From RPQJ01 sp963706755 (GTDB lineage: Bacteria > Pseudomonadota > Gammaproteobacteria > Steroidobacterales > Steroidobacteraceae), in the NCBI GenBank assembly GCA_963706755.1, contig CAVPNH010000008.1, positions 1 to 64,000 of the forward strand: 64,000 nucleotides of DNA, read 5' to 3'. Made by a program: the position numbers and the translations under genes. The notes beneath the pieces were generated by a model. The model was not told where the DNA came from. It worked only from the letters and a program-made list of their open reading frames with translations, and made no database searches. Each line of letters opens with the position of its first letter. Positions within the stretch are counted from its first letter, which is position 1. Shown here in pieces: positions 28,527 to 37,765 of this stretch.

Positions 28527-28625
28527 GGGACTGGCCTCCTCTGTCCGTCAGTGGGCTGTCCCCTGGCCCTAGCCACGCCCCTCTCTCTTCTTCACTATCC
28601 GCCAACCGCTGGTCACTAACCGCTT
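28497..28625. repeat. GGGGACTGTCCC repeats plus CACTAACCGCT unit between pgk and pyk
   Basis: GGGGACTGTCCC occurs at 28497-28508 and 28509-28521, with degenerate copies to 28565, then TCACTATCCGCCAACCGCTGGTCACTAACCGCTTCC in outline (key unit CACTAACCGCTTCC, 28612-28625). It is the mirror of the segment beside hppA (6567-6619). The first part is translated as the Pgk C-terminus. Confidence 0.75.
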
Positions 28626-28630
28626 CCGGA

Positions 28631-30062
28631 ATGCTTCGTCGAACCAAGATCGTCGCCACGCTTGGACCGGCCACCGACGCGCCGGGCGTACTCGAGGACG
28701 TCATTCGCCGGGGCGCGGACGTCGTGCGGGTCAACTTCTCGCACGGCACGGCCGAGGACCACCGCAAGCGCGTGGACGGTGTGCGCCGCGTGGCCGCCGC
28801 CGCGGGCAAGCACGTCGCCGTGCTCGGGGACCTGCAGGGCCCCAAGATCCGCATCGAGGGCTTTGCCGCGGGCCGCGCGGTGCTCGCTGAGGGCGAGCCC
28901 TTCGCGCTCGACCCGGCGATCGGCGCGAACGACGGCACGGACCGGGCCGTCGGCATGACCTATCCCGACCTCGCGACGGATGTCGCGCCCGGCGACGAAC
29001 TGGTCCTCGGGGACGGGCAGATCGAGCTGCGCGTCGTCGGCGTCGAGGGCTCGAGAGTCGAGTGCCGGGTGCTGACCGGCGGCGAACTCTCGGACCACAA
29101 GGGCATCAACCGGCGCGGCGGCGGCCTCTCGGCGAAGGCGCTCACGGACAAGGATCGCGAGGACGTGCGCCTCGCGGCCTCCCTGGACGTGGACTACCTC
29201 GCGGTGTCTTTCGTTCGCCAGGCCTCGGACGTCGAGGAGGCGCGCGCGCTGCTCGCGGCCGCCGGCAGCGACGCCCGCATCGTCTCCAAGATCGAGCGCA
29301 GCGAGGCGATCCCGCGGCTCGACGAGATCATCAGGGCGAGCGACGCCGTGATGGTTGCCCGTGGCGACCTGGGCGTCGAGGTCGGCTACGCGCAGCTGAC
29401 CGGCCTGCAGAAGCAGATCCTGCACATGGCCCGGCCGCCTCGATCGCGTCACCATCACCGCGACGCAGATGATGGAGTCCATGATCCACAGCCCGGTGCC
29501 GACGCGCGCCGAGGTGTCGGACGTCGCCAATGCCGTCATGGACGGCAGCGACGCCGTCATGCTCTCGGGCGAGTCGGCCGTCGGCAAGTACCCGGGCCGT
29601 GCCGTCGAGGCGATGGCCGAGGTCATCGAGGGCGCGGAGAAGTACCAGCTCGCGCGCGAGCGGGGCCGCGACCGAATCGAGGGCCGGGTCACGGAATTTG
29701 CCCAGGCCATCGCGCACGCGGTGATGTACACCGCGAACCACATGGACGTGAAGGCCATCGTCGCACTGACGGAGTCGGGCTCGACGCCGCTGTGGATGTC
29801 GCGCATCCGCTCGGACATCCCGATCTTCGCCTTCACGCGGCACGAGCGGACGCAGCGGCGCGTCGCGCTCTATCGCGGCGTCTACCCGATTCCCTTCGAC
29901 GTCACGCACACGGACCCGGCGGCGCTGTACCGGGCGATCTCGAAGGAACTGCTCGAGCGCGGCCACGTCCGCCCGGGCGACGAGCTGATCCTGACGCTCG
30001 GCGAGCTCTCGGGCGTGTCGGGTGGCACCAACACCATGAAACTGCTGACCGTGCACGATTAG
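28631..30062 (+). CDS. pyk: Pyruvate kinase, frameshifted
   Basis: Makes pyruvate and ATP from phosphoenolpyruvate and ADP. The start MLRRTKIVATLGPATDAPGV leads to RVNFSHGTAEDHRKR, LGDLQGPKIRI, SKIERSEAIPRLDEI (catalytic Lys/Glu) and MVARGDLGVEVGYAQL. One extra base near 29434 breaks the frame after LHMAR; the next frame continues RLDRVTITATQMMESMIHSP and VANAVMDGSDAVMLSGESAVG, then the effector domain to LLTVHD. Joined length is about 477. It shares the operon direction with tkt, gap and pgk. Its presence means the final glycolytic step uses ADP even though PFK uses PPi. Confidence 0.95.
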
Positions 30063-30092
30063 GCGCGCGGCTGTCGCGCGCGAGGAACGAAT

Positions 30093-30950
30093 GTGAGCGG
30101 AAAATTCCAGGGTACGGAGCGCTACGTCGCGACCGAGGACCTGATGATGGCGGTCAACGCTGCCGTGACGCTGGCCCGGCCGCTGCTCGTCAAGGGCGAG
30201 CCCGGCACCGGCAAGACGCAGCTCGCCGAGGAGATCGCGCTCGCGCTCGGCAAGCCGCTGTACCGCTGGCACATCAAGTCGACGACCAAGGCACAGCACG
30301 GGCTCTACGAGTACGACGCCGTCTCGCGCCTGCGCGACTCGCAGTTGGGCGAGGCCAAGGTCCACGACATCGGCAACTACATCGTCAAGGGCCGCCTGTG
30401 GGAGGCGTTCGACAGCGAGGAGCAGGCCGTGCTCCTGATCGACGAGATCGACAAGGCCGACATCGAGTTCCCGAACGACCTGCTGCTCGAGCTCGACCGC
30501 ATGGAGTTCTTCGTCTACGAGACGCGCGAGCTGGTGAAGGCGCGGAAGCGGCCGATCGTCGTGATCACCAGCAACAACGAGAAGGAGCTGCCCGACGCGT
30601 TCCTGCGTCGCTGCTTCTTCCACTTCATCCGCTTCCCGGACGCGGAGACCATGACCCGCATCGTCGCGGTGCACTACCCGCAGCTGAAGCGCGAGCTGCT
30701 GTCGGAGGCGCTGGACGCCTTCTACAAGCTGCGCGACGTGCCGGGGCTCAAGAAGAAGCCCTCGACCTCGGAGCTGCTCGACTGGCTGAAGCTCCTGCTG
30801 GCCGAGGACGTGCCACCCGAGGCGTTGCGTTCGGACGATCCCCGCAAGAGCCTGCCGCCGATGTACGGCGCGCTGCTCAAGAACGAGCAGGACGTGCACC
30901 TGTTCGAGCAGCTGGTGTTCCTGCAGCGGCGGCAGCAGAACCGGCCCTGA
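30093..30950 (+). CDS. MoxR-type AAA+ ATPase
   Basis: 285 residues from a GTG at 30093 with AGGAA upstream. Walker A is GEPGTGKTQLAEEIA (near residue 36), Walker B is VLLIDEIDKADIEFPNDLL, sensor 1 is VITSNNEKELPDAFLRRC. HIKSTTKAQHGLYEYDAVSR in the N-terminal half is typical of the CoxD/APE-type MoxR branch. These ATPases work with a VWA-domain partner as chaperones for metal-cofactor insertion or complex assembly. The partner is the next gene, 46 bases downstream. The client is unknown; fba, often found after pyk in related genomes, is absent here. Confidence 0.9.
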   Translation: MSGKFQGTERYVATEDLMMAVNAAVTLARPLLVKGEPGTGKTQLAEEIALALGKPLYRWHIKSTTKAQHGLYEYDAVSRLRDSQLGEAKVHDIGNYIVKGRLWEAFDSEEQAVLLIDEIDKADIEFPNDLLLELDRMEFFVYETRELVKARKRPIVVITSNNEKELPDAFLRRCFFHFIRFPDAETMTRIVAVHYPQLKRELLSEALDAFYKLRDVPGLKKKPSTSELLDWLKLLLAEDVPPEALRSDDPRKSLPPMYGALLKNEQDVHLFEQLVFLQRRQQNRP

Positions 30951-30996
30951 GTTCGGTCATGCGCCGGCGCCCGGTTGTCCGCCACGAGGTGCGCGC

Positions 30997-32172
30997 ATGC
31001 TGACGCGCTTCTTCTTCACGCTGCGCGAGGCGGGCGTCCCGGTCTCGCTGACCGAGCACCTGACGCTGCTCGAGGCGCTCGAGGCGCGGGTCGCGGGCTA
31101 CAGCGTGGACGACTTCTACTGGCTCGCGCGGGCGGCGCTCGTCAAGGACGAAAAACACTTCGATCGCTTCGACCGGGCGTTCGCCGCGCATTTCAAGGGC
31201 ATCGAGAAGGCTTTTGCGGGGCTCGGCGGCGAGATCCCGGCGGACTGGCTGCGCAAGCTCGTCGAGCGCAACTTCACCGAGGAGGAGAAGGCGCAGATCG
31301 AGGCGCTCGGCGGCTGGGAGAGGCTCTTACAGACGCTCGAGGAGCGGCTGAAGGAGCAGAAGGGTAGGCACGAGGGCGGCAGCAAGTGGATCGGCACGGG
31401 CGGCACCTCGCCGTTCGGGCACGGTGGCTACAACCCGGAAGGGGTCCGCATGGGCGGGCCGGGCGGCAACAAGAGCGCGGTGAAAGTCTGGGAACGGCGC
31501 GACTACCGCAATCTCGACGACAGCGTCGAGCTCGGCACGCGCAACATCAAGATCGCGCTCAGGAAGCTGCGGCGCTTCGCCCGCGAGGGCGCGGCCGACG
31601 AGTTCGACCTCGGCGGCACGATCGACGCGACGGCGCGCAATGCGGGGCTGCTCGACCTCAAGTTCGTGCCGGAGCGGCACAACGCCGTGAAGGTGCTGCT
31701 GTTCCTCGACGTCGGCGGCTCGATGGAGAGCCACGTGCGCGTCTGCGAGGAACTATTCTCGGCGACGCGCAGCGAGTTCAAGCACCTCGAGTACTTCTAC
31801 TTCCACAACTTCCTGTACGAGTCCGTGTGGAAGGACGGCCGGCGGCGGCACTCCGAGCGCACGCCCCTGCTCGAGATCCTGCGGACCTACCCGCCCGACT
31901 ACCGCGTGATCTTCGTCGGCGACGCGAGCATGAGTCCCTACGAGATCATGCAGCCCGGCGGGAGCATCGAGCACTGGAACGACGAGTCCGGCGCGGTCTG
32001 GATGCAGCGCCTCACGCAGCGCTTCCACCGGTACGCCTGGCTGAATCCCGAGCCCGAGGAGCGATGGGACTACACGGCCTCCATCGGCATCGTCCGCCAG
32101 TTGCTCGGTGACCGGATGTTCCCGCTCACGCTGGCGGGCCTGGATCGCGGGATCCAGTCGCTCAGGAAATAG
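30997..32172 (+). CDS. VWA domain CoxE-like protein
   Basis: 391 residues. The N-terminus (MLTRFFFTLREAGVPVSLTE) and the layout match CoxE-like proteins. A Gly-rich linker with GGTSPFGHGGYNPEGVRMGG lies near residue 130. The C-terminal von Willebrand A fold starts at KVLLFLDVGGSMESHVRVCEE. Its MIDAS motif reads DVGGSM where DxSxS is canonical, so the first Ser is replaced by Gly; metal binding may still occur through the other ligands. It pairs with the MoxR ATPase upstream. Its stop TAG is part of an AAATAGGGGACATT repeat. Confidence 0.85.
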   Translation: MLTRFFFTLREAGVPVSLTEHLTLLEALEARVAGYSVDDFYWLARAALVKDEKHFDRFDRAFAAHFKGIEKAFAGLGGEIPADWLRKLVERNFTEEEKAQIEALGGWERLLQTLEERLKEQKGRHEGGSKWIGTGGTSPFGHGGYNPEGVRMGGPGGNKSAVKVWERRDYRNLDDSVELGTRNIKIALRKLRRFAREGAADEFDLGGTIDATARNAGLLDLKFVPERHNAVKVLLFLDVGGSMESHVRVCEELFSATRSEFKHLEYFYFHNFLYESVWKDGRRRHSERTPLLEILRTYPPDYRVIFVGDASMSPYEIMQPGGSIEHWNDESGAVWMQRLTQRFHRYAWLNPEPEERWDYTASIGIVRQLLGDRMFPLTLAGLDRGIQSLRK

Positions 32173-32255
32173 GGGACATTCCCCTATTTCATCAGGTGTC
32201 GGTGTGCAGCCCGACTGACGGAAGCCTGTGCGAAATAGGGGAATGTACCCTAGTT
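32168..32255. repeat. Two AAATAGGGGACATT hairpins between VWA gene and bcp
   Basis: Copy one (32168-32190) has arms AAATAGGGGA and TCCCCTATTT around CAT. Copy two (32233-32255) is a slightly decayed AAATAGGGGAATGTACCCTA. Both convergent genes take their TAG stop from it: the VWA gene at 32170-32172 and bcp, reversed, at 32250-32252. Confidence 0.85.
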
Positions 32256-32786
32256 CTTCAGCGCTTTCAGGTCATCCAGCACGGCCTTCGAGTGACCATC
32301 CGGGTTCACGCTCTCGTAGTGCTTGGCGACGCGGCCCTTGGGGTCGATGATGAAGGTGTCGCGGCGCGCCATCTCCATGACGCCCATGTAGGTCTTGAGG
32401 ACGCCGTATTCCTTCGTCACGGCCTTGGTCGGGTCCGCGAGCAGGGTGAAAGGCAGGCTGTGCTTCTCCGCGAACGCCTTGTGGTCGCCCACGTCGTCGA
32501 CGCTGATGCCGAGCACCACGGCGCCTTCCTTGTCGAAGGCGAAGATGTTGTCCCGGAACGCGCAGGCTTCCGTCGTGCATCCCGGCGTGTCGTCCTTCGG
32601 GTAGAAGTAGAGCACCACCCATTTCCCCTTGTAGTCGGACAGGCTGTGCCACTTGCCTGCCTGGTCCTGCAGCTTGAAGGCGGGAGCCGCGCTTCCGACG
32701 GCGGGCGGGTCGGCGAGCGCCACGCCCGCGAAAGCGAGCAGGGCGGCGAACAGGATCGCGAGGCGGGTCGAGGCGGCGTGCGTCAT
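32250..32786 (-). CDS. bcp: BCP-type peroxiredoxin, exported
   Basis: 178 residues from the ATG at 32786 with GGAG upstream. A signal peptide (TRLAILFAALLAFAGVALAD) precedes the thioredoxin-like fold, so the enzyme is periplasmic, unlike cytoplasmic E. coli Bcp. FYPKDDTPGCTTEACAFRDN has the peroxidatic Cys and, five residues later, the resolving Cys of the atypical 2-Cys BCP/PrxQ class. It reduces peroxides using thioredoxin-like donors. Its stop codon lies within a repeat that it shares with the convergent VWA gene. Confidence 0.92.
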   Translation of the reverse strand: MTHAASTRLAILFAALLAFAGVALADPPAVGSAAPAFKLQDQAGKWHSLSDYKGKWVVLYFYPKDDTPGCTTEACAFRDNIFAFDKEGAVVLGISVDDVGDHKAFAEKHSLPFTLLADPTKAVTKEYGVLKTYMGVMEMARRDTFIIDPKGRVAKHYESVNPDGHSKAVLDDLKALKN

Positions 32787-32869
32787 GCGGTTCTCCAGTC
32801 TGGGCGGGACGTCGCCCCGCGCGTGCCATACTAAACTCCGACCCGAACCCTGTCAGCGAGGGCCGCAGA

Positions 32870-34024
32870 TTGGATCCGTCGGAGACCGGGACCAACTACC
32901 TCTTCTACGAGAACCGCGAGGCCCTCATCCTCGCCGGCGGCGGCGCCCGGGCGGCCTACCAGGTCGGTGTGCTGCGGGCGATGGCTGACTGGCTCCCCGC
33001 GGGCGCGCCTTGCCCGTTCGAGGTCCTCGTCGGCACGTCCGCGGGCGCCATCAATGCGGCCACGCTGGCCGCCAGGGCCGGGAATTTCCGGGATGCGGTG
33101 AGCTGGCTCGAGCAGGTCTGGGCGGGTTTCCACGTCGAGCAGGTCATGCGCGCCGATCCGGCCACGACCGTGCGCGCGAGCCTGCACTGGGTGTTGTCCG
33201 TGGTCTTCGGAGGATGGCTGCTGCCGCCGCCTCGATCGCTGCTGGACACCTCGCCGCTGCGCGAGCTGCTGCTGCGTGCGGTTCCGCCTGGCCGGATCGC
33301 CGAAAGCGTTGCGGCGGGGCACATCCGCGCCGTCGCCGTGGCCACGACCAGCTACTCGACCGGACAGGCGGTGGCGTTCTTCGAGGCCGCGCCCGAGGTC
33401 CGCGAATGGTCACGCGCGCGGCGCGCGGGCGTGCGGCGGTCCATCGACATCGAGGTGCTGATGGCGAGTTCCGCCATCCCGTTCATCTTCCCGGTGGCGC
33501 GGGTGGACGGTGACTACTATGGCGACGGCGCGATGCGCCAGCTCGCGCCGATCAGCCCCGCGATTCACCTCGGTGCCAACCGGGTGCTGGTCGTCGGCAC
33601 GCGCGCGGAGTCGGCCGCGTCGCCGGCCGACGGCTCGGTGGACACGCCGCCGAGCCCGGGACACCTGCTCGGTTTCGTGCTCGACTCGCTGTTCACCGAC
33701 GGCCTGTCGATCGACCTCGAGCGGCTGCGTCAGATCAACGCGCTGCTCGCGCTTGACGGCATGGGGATGCGCCCGGATCGGCGCCCGATCGAAGCCCTCG
33801 TGATCCAGCCGAGCGACGACCCCACGGCGATCGCGCGACGGCACCTGAAGGCCATGCCGCGCAGCCTGCGCGCGCTGCTGCGAACCATTGGTGCGCTCGA
33901 GGCACGCGGCGGGTTGCTCGCGAGCTACCTGCTGTTCGAGTCCGCGTACACCACGGAACTGATGCGGCTCGGCCGGGCGGACGCGGAAGCGCGTCGCGAG
34001 GAGATCGAGGCGTACCTCGCCTAG
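32870..34024 (+). CDS. Patatin-like phospholipase
   Basis: 384 residues from a TTG at 32870 with GAGGG eight bases upstream; no ATG fits. ALILAGGGARAAYQVGVLRAM is the oxyanion loop, VGTSAGAINAATLA holds the nucleophile Ser (GTSAG), and VDGDYYGDGAMRQLAP supplies the catalytic Asp (DGA). Such Ser-Asp dyad lipases act on phospholipids, sometimes as toxins and more often in membrane turnover. No signal peptide is seen. It is divergent from bcp and convergent with rapZ. Confidence 0.9.
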   Translation: MDPSETGTNYLFYENREALILAGGGARAAYQVGVLRAMADWLPAGAPCPFEVLVGTSAGAINAATLAARAGNFRDAVSWLEQVWAGFHVEQVMRADPATTVRASLHWVLSVVFGGWLLPPPRSLLDTSPLRELLLRAVPPGRIAESVAAGHIRAVAVATTSYSTGQAVAFFEAAPEVREWSRARRAGVRRSIDIEVLMASSAIPFIFPVARVDGDYYGDGAMRQLAPISPAIHLGANRVLVVGTRAESAASPADGSVDTPPSPGHLLGFVLDSLFTDGLSIDLERLRQINALLALDGMGMRPDRRPIEALVIQPSDDPTAIARRHLKAMPRSLRALLRTIGALEARGGLLASYLLFESAYTTELMRLGRADAEARREEIEAYLA

Positions 34025-34025
34025 C

Positions 34026-34044
34026 AGGGGAATGTCCCCTATTC
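34026..34044. repeat. AGGGGAATGTCCCCTATT hairpin between patatin gene and rapZ
   Basis: A single repeat unit fills the whole gap between the convergent genes. The rapZ stop codon (reversed TAG, 34039-34041) is within its AATAGGGGAC arm, and the patatin stop TAG (34022-34024) is one base before it. Confidence 0.85.
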
Positions 34045-34911
34045 GTGGCGGCGGCTAGCGAGATCGCGGTGGCGCACCAGCGCCTGTCCGCGGCTGGCGT
34101 TGAAGTGAGCCGCCAGTTTCTCCGCGAGGTACACGGAGCGGTGCTGCCCGCCCGTGCAGCCGACGGCGACCGTGAGGTAGCTGCGATTCGAGCGCACGAG
34201 GGAGGGTAGCCAGCGCTCGAGGAAGCTGGTCAGGTCCGCGAGGAACCGCGCGACCTCGTCCTGGCCGTCGAGGAACTGCGTGACAGGCGCGTCGCGGCCC
34301 GTCAGGTCCCGGAGCGAAGGCTCCCAGTAGGGGTTCGGCAGCGAGCGGGCATCGAACACGAAATCCGCGTCGTCGGGAACCCCGTGGCGGTAGGCGAACG
34401 ACTCGAAGAGCAGCGACGGCCCGGTGCGCGGGCCCTCGACCACCCGCGCCTTCACCATCTCCCGGAGCTCGTGTACCGAGAGCCGGGAGGTGTCGATGGT
34501 GAGGTCGGCCGCGGTCGCAACCGGTGCAAGCAGCCTCTGTTCCTGCTCGAGCGCCTCCTGCAGCCCGATGCCGTCGCGACTTAGCGGATGCCGGCGCCGC
34601 GTTTCGCTGAAGCGCTTGAGCAGGACGTCGTTGCCTGCGCGCAGGAACACGATTTCGCAGCCGATGCCGCTGCGCCTCAATTCCGCCACCAGTCGCGGCA
34701 CGTCCGCGAGGTCCTCGGGCCGGTTGCGTGCGTCCACGCCGACCGCCGTCAGCCGGTACGACGGTTCGCTGGTGCGCACCGTGTAGGCGATGAACCCGGG
34801 CAGCAACCCGGCCGGGATGTTGTCCACGCAGTAGTAGTCGAGGTCCGCCAGCATGTTGAGCGCCACGCTCTTTCCGGACCCGGACAAGCCGCTGACGATG
34901 ACGAGGCGCAT
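34039..34911 (-). CDS. rapZ: RNase adapter protein RapZ
   Basis: 290 residues. The N-terminal Walker A is IVSGLSGSGKSVALNML; the C-terminal domain with DARSLPNPYWEP and AVGCTGGQHRSVYLAEKL is the part that binds GlcN6P and regulatory RNA in E. coli, where RapZ directs RNase E to GlmZ. It starts three bases after the rpoN stop. The usual intervening genes hpf and ptsN, and npr after it, are missing. Its amino-sugar control role fits its link to murA and the cell-wall genes (inference). Confidence 0.95.
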   Translation of the reverse strand: MRLVIVSGLSGSGKSVALNMLADLDYYCVDNIPAGLLPGFIAYTVRTSEPSYRLTAVGVDARNRPEDLADVPRLVAELRRSGIGCEIVFLRAGNDVLLKRFSETRRRHPLSRDGIGLQEALEQEQRLLAPVATAADLTIDTSRLSVHELREMVKARVVEGPRTGPSLLFESFAYRHGVPDDADFVFDARSLPNPYWEPSLRDLTGRDAPVTQFLDGQDEVARFLADLTSFLERWLPSLVRSNRSYLTVAVGCTGGQHRSVYLAEKLAAHFNASRGQALVRHRDLASRRHE

Positions 34912-34914
34912 GGC

Positions 34915-36355
34915 TCAGACGGCGCCCGCCTGGCGCCGTTCGCTGGACGGGGCGAGGCCGAGCGCCTCGCGGTACTTGGCGACCGTGCGCCGCGCGACTT
35001 TCACGCCCTCCTGGGACAGGACGCCGGCAATCTGCGCGTCGCTCAAGGGCTTGCCGGGTCGTTCGTCCGCGATCAGCTTGCGGATGCGGGCGCGGATCGC
35101 GACGGAGGAGACGCCCTCGCCATCGGCGCCCGTGACGTGACTCGAGAAGAAGAAGCGGAACTCGAAGATTCCGCGCGGCGTGTGCATGTACTTGCCGGTC
35201 GTCACCCGCGACACGGTGGATTCGTGCATGCCGACGGCCTCCGAGACGTCGCGGAGGATCATCGGCTGCATCGCTTCCTCGCCCTTTTCGAGGAAGGCCG
35301 CCTGTCGCTGCACGATGGTGCGCGCGACCTTGAGCAAGGTCTCGCCGCGGATCTCGAGGCTGCGGATCAGCCAGCGCGCCTCCTGCAGCTGCGCGCGCAG
35401 CACCCCGTAGTCCTGCGAGCGGGACACCAGCCCCGCGTAGGACTGGTTGACCTTGAGGCGCGGCACCGACGCCGGGTTGATCTCGACGATCCAGCCCTGC
35501 GCGCTGCGCCGGACGAACACGTCGGGGACGATGTACTCGGGCGGCGCGGTCTCGAAGGCCGCGCCCGGGCGCGGATGGCAGGACGCGGATCAGCGCGAGC
35601 GCATCGTGGAGGGCGTCGTCGTCCACTCCCAGGCGCTGCTTGAGGCCCGTGAAGTCGCGGTCCGCCACGGCCTGCAGGTGCTCGCCCGCGATCCCGAGCG
35701 CGAGATCGCGGCCGGGCGTGGACGACCCGAGCTGCGCGAGCTGCAGGCAGATGCACTCGGCCACCGTGCGGGCCCCGACGCCGGCCGGGTCGAGCGTCTG
35801 CAGGAAGGCGAGCACCCGCTCGACGTCCGCTTCCGTCACCGGCAGGTCGGCGCTCAGGCTGCGCGCGATGTCGGCCGGGCTGTCCGTGAGGTAGCCGTCG
35901 TCGTTCAGCGCGTCCACCAGCGCCTCGCCGATCCATACCTCGCGCGGATCGAGCCTGCTCACCTCGAGTTGCCAGATCAGGTGCTGGTGCAGGTTGCGAT
36001 CGCGGTCGTCGCTGAACTCGAGCGGCCGGTCGTCGTCGTCCTGCGCGCGGCCGTCGCTGGACGGTGTCGACGCCTCGGACCACGGGTCCTCCATCTCGAC
36101 CACGATCTCGTCTGACTGCTGCGGGTCGGCGTCGCCGGCCTCCGCGTCCTCGCCCGCCGGCGCGGGCTGGTCGAGCGAGGCGAGGTCGATCTGCTCCTCC
36201 TCCTCGGCCTCGAGCATGACGTTGCTCTCGAGTGCCTCCTGCACCTGGGCCTGGAGTTCGAGCACCGGGAGCTGCAGCAGCCTGATCGCCTGCTGCAGCT
36301 GCGGCGTCATCGTCAGCTGCTGACCGAGCCTGAGTTGCAGGGACGGCTTGAGCAT
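34915..36355 (-). CDS. rpoN: RNA polymerase sigma-54 factor, frameshifted
   Basis: The start MLKPSLQLRLGQQLTMTPQL is the glutamine-rich activator-interacting region. An acidic region II (EEEEQIDLASL, DDDDRPLEF) follows, then the core-binding domain. One extra C near 35579 breaks the frame after ALIRVL; the next frame continues HPRPGAAFETAPPEYIVPDV, the HTH domain and the RpoN box ARRTVAKYREALGLA. Joined length is about 479, normal. It recognises -24/-12 promoters. It follows lptB by four bases, the standard gammaproteobacterial arrangement. Confidence 0.96.
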
Positions 36356-36359
36356 CCTG

Positions 36360-37088
36360 CTACAGCCTGAAGTCCTGGCCGAGGTAGACCTCGCGCACCT
36401 GGGGACTCGCGAGGATCTCCTGCGCCGAGCCGGAGGCGATCACGCTACCGGCGCTGACGATGTAGGCGCGGCTGCAGATGCCCAGCGTCTCGCGGACGTT
36501 GTGGTCCGTGATCAGCACGCCGATGTTGCGCGCGCTCAGGTGCCGGATGATGCGCTGGATGTCGTCCACGGAGATCGGGTCCACGCCCGCGAACGGTTCG
36601 TCGAGCAGGATGAAGCGCGGCTCCGCCGCGAGCGCGCGTGCGATCTCGACGCGCCGCCGCTCGCCACCCGACAGGCTCATGCCGACGCTGCTGCGAATGT
36701 GCCCGATGTGCAGTTCGTCGAGCAGCGAATCGAGGGCGGCCTCGCGCGCCGCGTCGTCGTCGAGGTCCTCGCGGACCTCGAGTATCGCGCGGATGTTGTC
36801 CTCGACCGAGAGCTTGCGGAACACCGAGGCTTCCTGCGGCAGGTATCCGAGCCCCAGCCGCGCCCGGCGGTACATCGGCAGGCGGGTGATCTCGCGGTCG
36901 TCGAGGAAGATCCGCCCCTCGTCGCAGGGCACGAGGCCCACGATCATGTAGAAGGCGGTCGTCTTGCCGGCCCCGTTGGGCCCGAGCAGGCCGACGACCT
37001 CGCCGGAGCTGACGTCGAGCGACAGGTCCGCGACGACCCTGCGGGACCGGTAGCGCTTACCCAGCGACTCGGCGCGCAGGATGCTCAT
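36360..37088 (-). CDS. lptB: LPS export ATPase LptB
   Basis: A 242-residue ABC ATPase powering LPS extraction by LptB2FG. Walker A GLLGPNGAGKTTAFYMIVG, Q-loop GYLPQEASVFRKL, signature MSLSGGERRRVEIARAL, Walker B FILLDEPFAGVDPIS and the switch His in LITDHNVRET are all present. FAGVDP is typical of LptB. Its ATG overlaps the lptA stop by four bases. It lies between lptA and rpoN. Confidence 0.97.
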   Translation of the reverse strand: MSILRAESLGKRYRSRRVVADLSLDVSSGEVVGLLGPNGAGKTTAFYMIVGLVPCDEGRIFLDDREITRLPMYRRARLGLGYLPQEASVFRKLSVEDNIRAILEVREDLDDDAAREAALDSLLDELHIGHIRSSVGMSLSGGERRRVEIARALAAEPRFILLDEPFAGVDPISVDDIQRIIRHLSARNIGVLITDHNVRETLGICSRAYIVSAGSVIASGSAQEILASPQVREVYLGQDFRL

Positions 37089-37765
37089 TTCGGCAGCTCC
37101 GGCTTCGAGTCCGGGGGTTTGTCCGCGCCCTTGCCCGCGGGCTTATCCTGGCTCTTCGGGTTGATCGTGATGTGCACGCCGCCCGGGACCGAGCCGCCGG
37201 GGTTGGCCACGACCCGCTGCTTGCCGACGTCGTAGATCAACGTGTCGCCCTGGATCACGTTGTCGCCGTCGGTGAGCCACGCGGCGCCCGTGAGTTTCAC
37301 CGTGCCGCCCTGCACGTCGTACTCGATCGTATTGCCCCGGCCCCTTGCGACCTGCTGGCTTTCCTTGAGCTTCTGCTGGAACTCGGCCGGCTCTCCGCGG
37401 ATCACCGCGCCCGCGATCTCCTTGTCGCGGAACGTCACGATGGCGCTCGACGCCGTCAGGTTTCCGTCCGGCACGGTGATGCGGACGTCGCCCGTGAATG
37501 TCCACTCGGAGTTCTCGAAATTGAGCCCCGTGGCGCTCGCCTCGCGGGCCTCGACCTGCAACGGTCCCTGCGTGATCCGCACCTGCTGGAACAGCAGCCG
37601 GTTGTTCTTGTAGTCGAAGTCCGAGGACGCAGCGACCAGTTCAATCGGGTCCTTGGTCGGTTGCGGCAGCGATGGCGGCGCCGCCATCGCCGCTCCCGCG
37701 GCCAGGCAGCAGATGAATGCCACCGCGGCGCCCGTGCGCGCGGAATCAGGGAATGAAGCGGCCAT
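37085..37765 (-). CDS. lptA: Periplasmic LPS bridge protein LptA
   Basis: 226 residues. A signal peptide (AAVAFICCLAAGAAMAAPP) precedes the OstA/beta-jellyroll domain, with IELVAASSDFDYKNNRLLF, GDVRITVPDGNLTASSAIV and IQGDTLIYDVGKQRV. The C-terminal tail is Lys/Pro-rich (KPAGKGADKPPDSKPELPK). LptA oligomerises to carry LPS across the periplasm. It overlaps lptC by 20 bases and lptB by four. Confidence 0.95.
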   Translation of the reverse strand: MAASFPDSARTGAAVAFICCLAAGAAMAAPPSLPQPTKDPIELVAASSDFDYKNNRLLFQQVRITQGPLQVEAREASATGLNFENSEWTFTGDVRITVPDGNLTASSAIVTFRDKEIAGAVIRGEPAEFQQKLKESQQVARGRGNTIEYDVQGGTVKLTGAAWLTDGDNVIQGDTLIYDVGKQRVVANPGGSVPGGVHITINPKSQDKPAGKGADKPPDSKPELPK

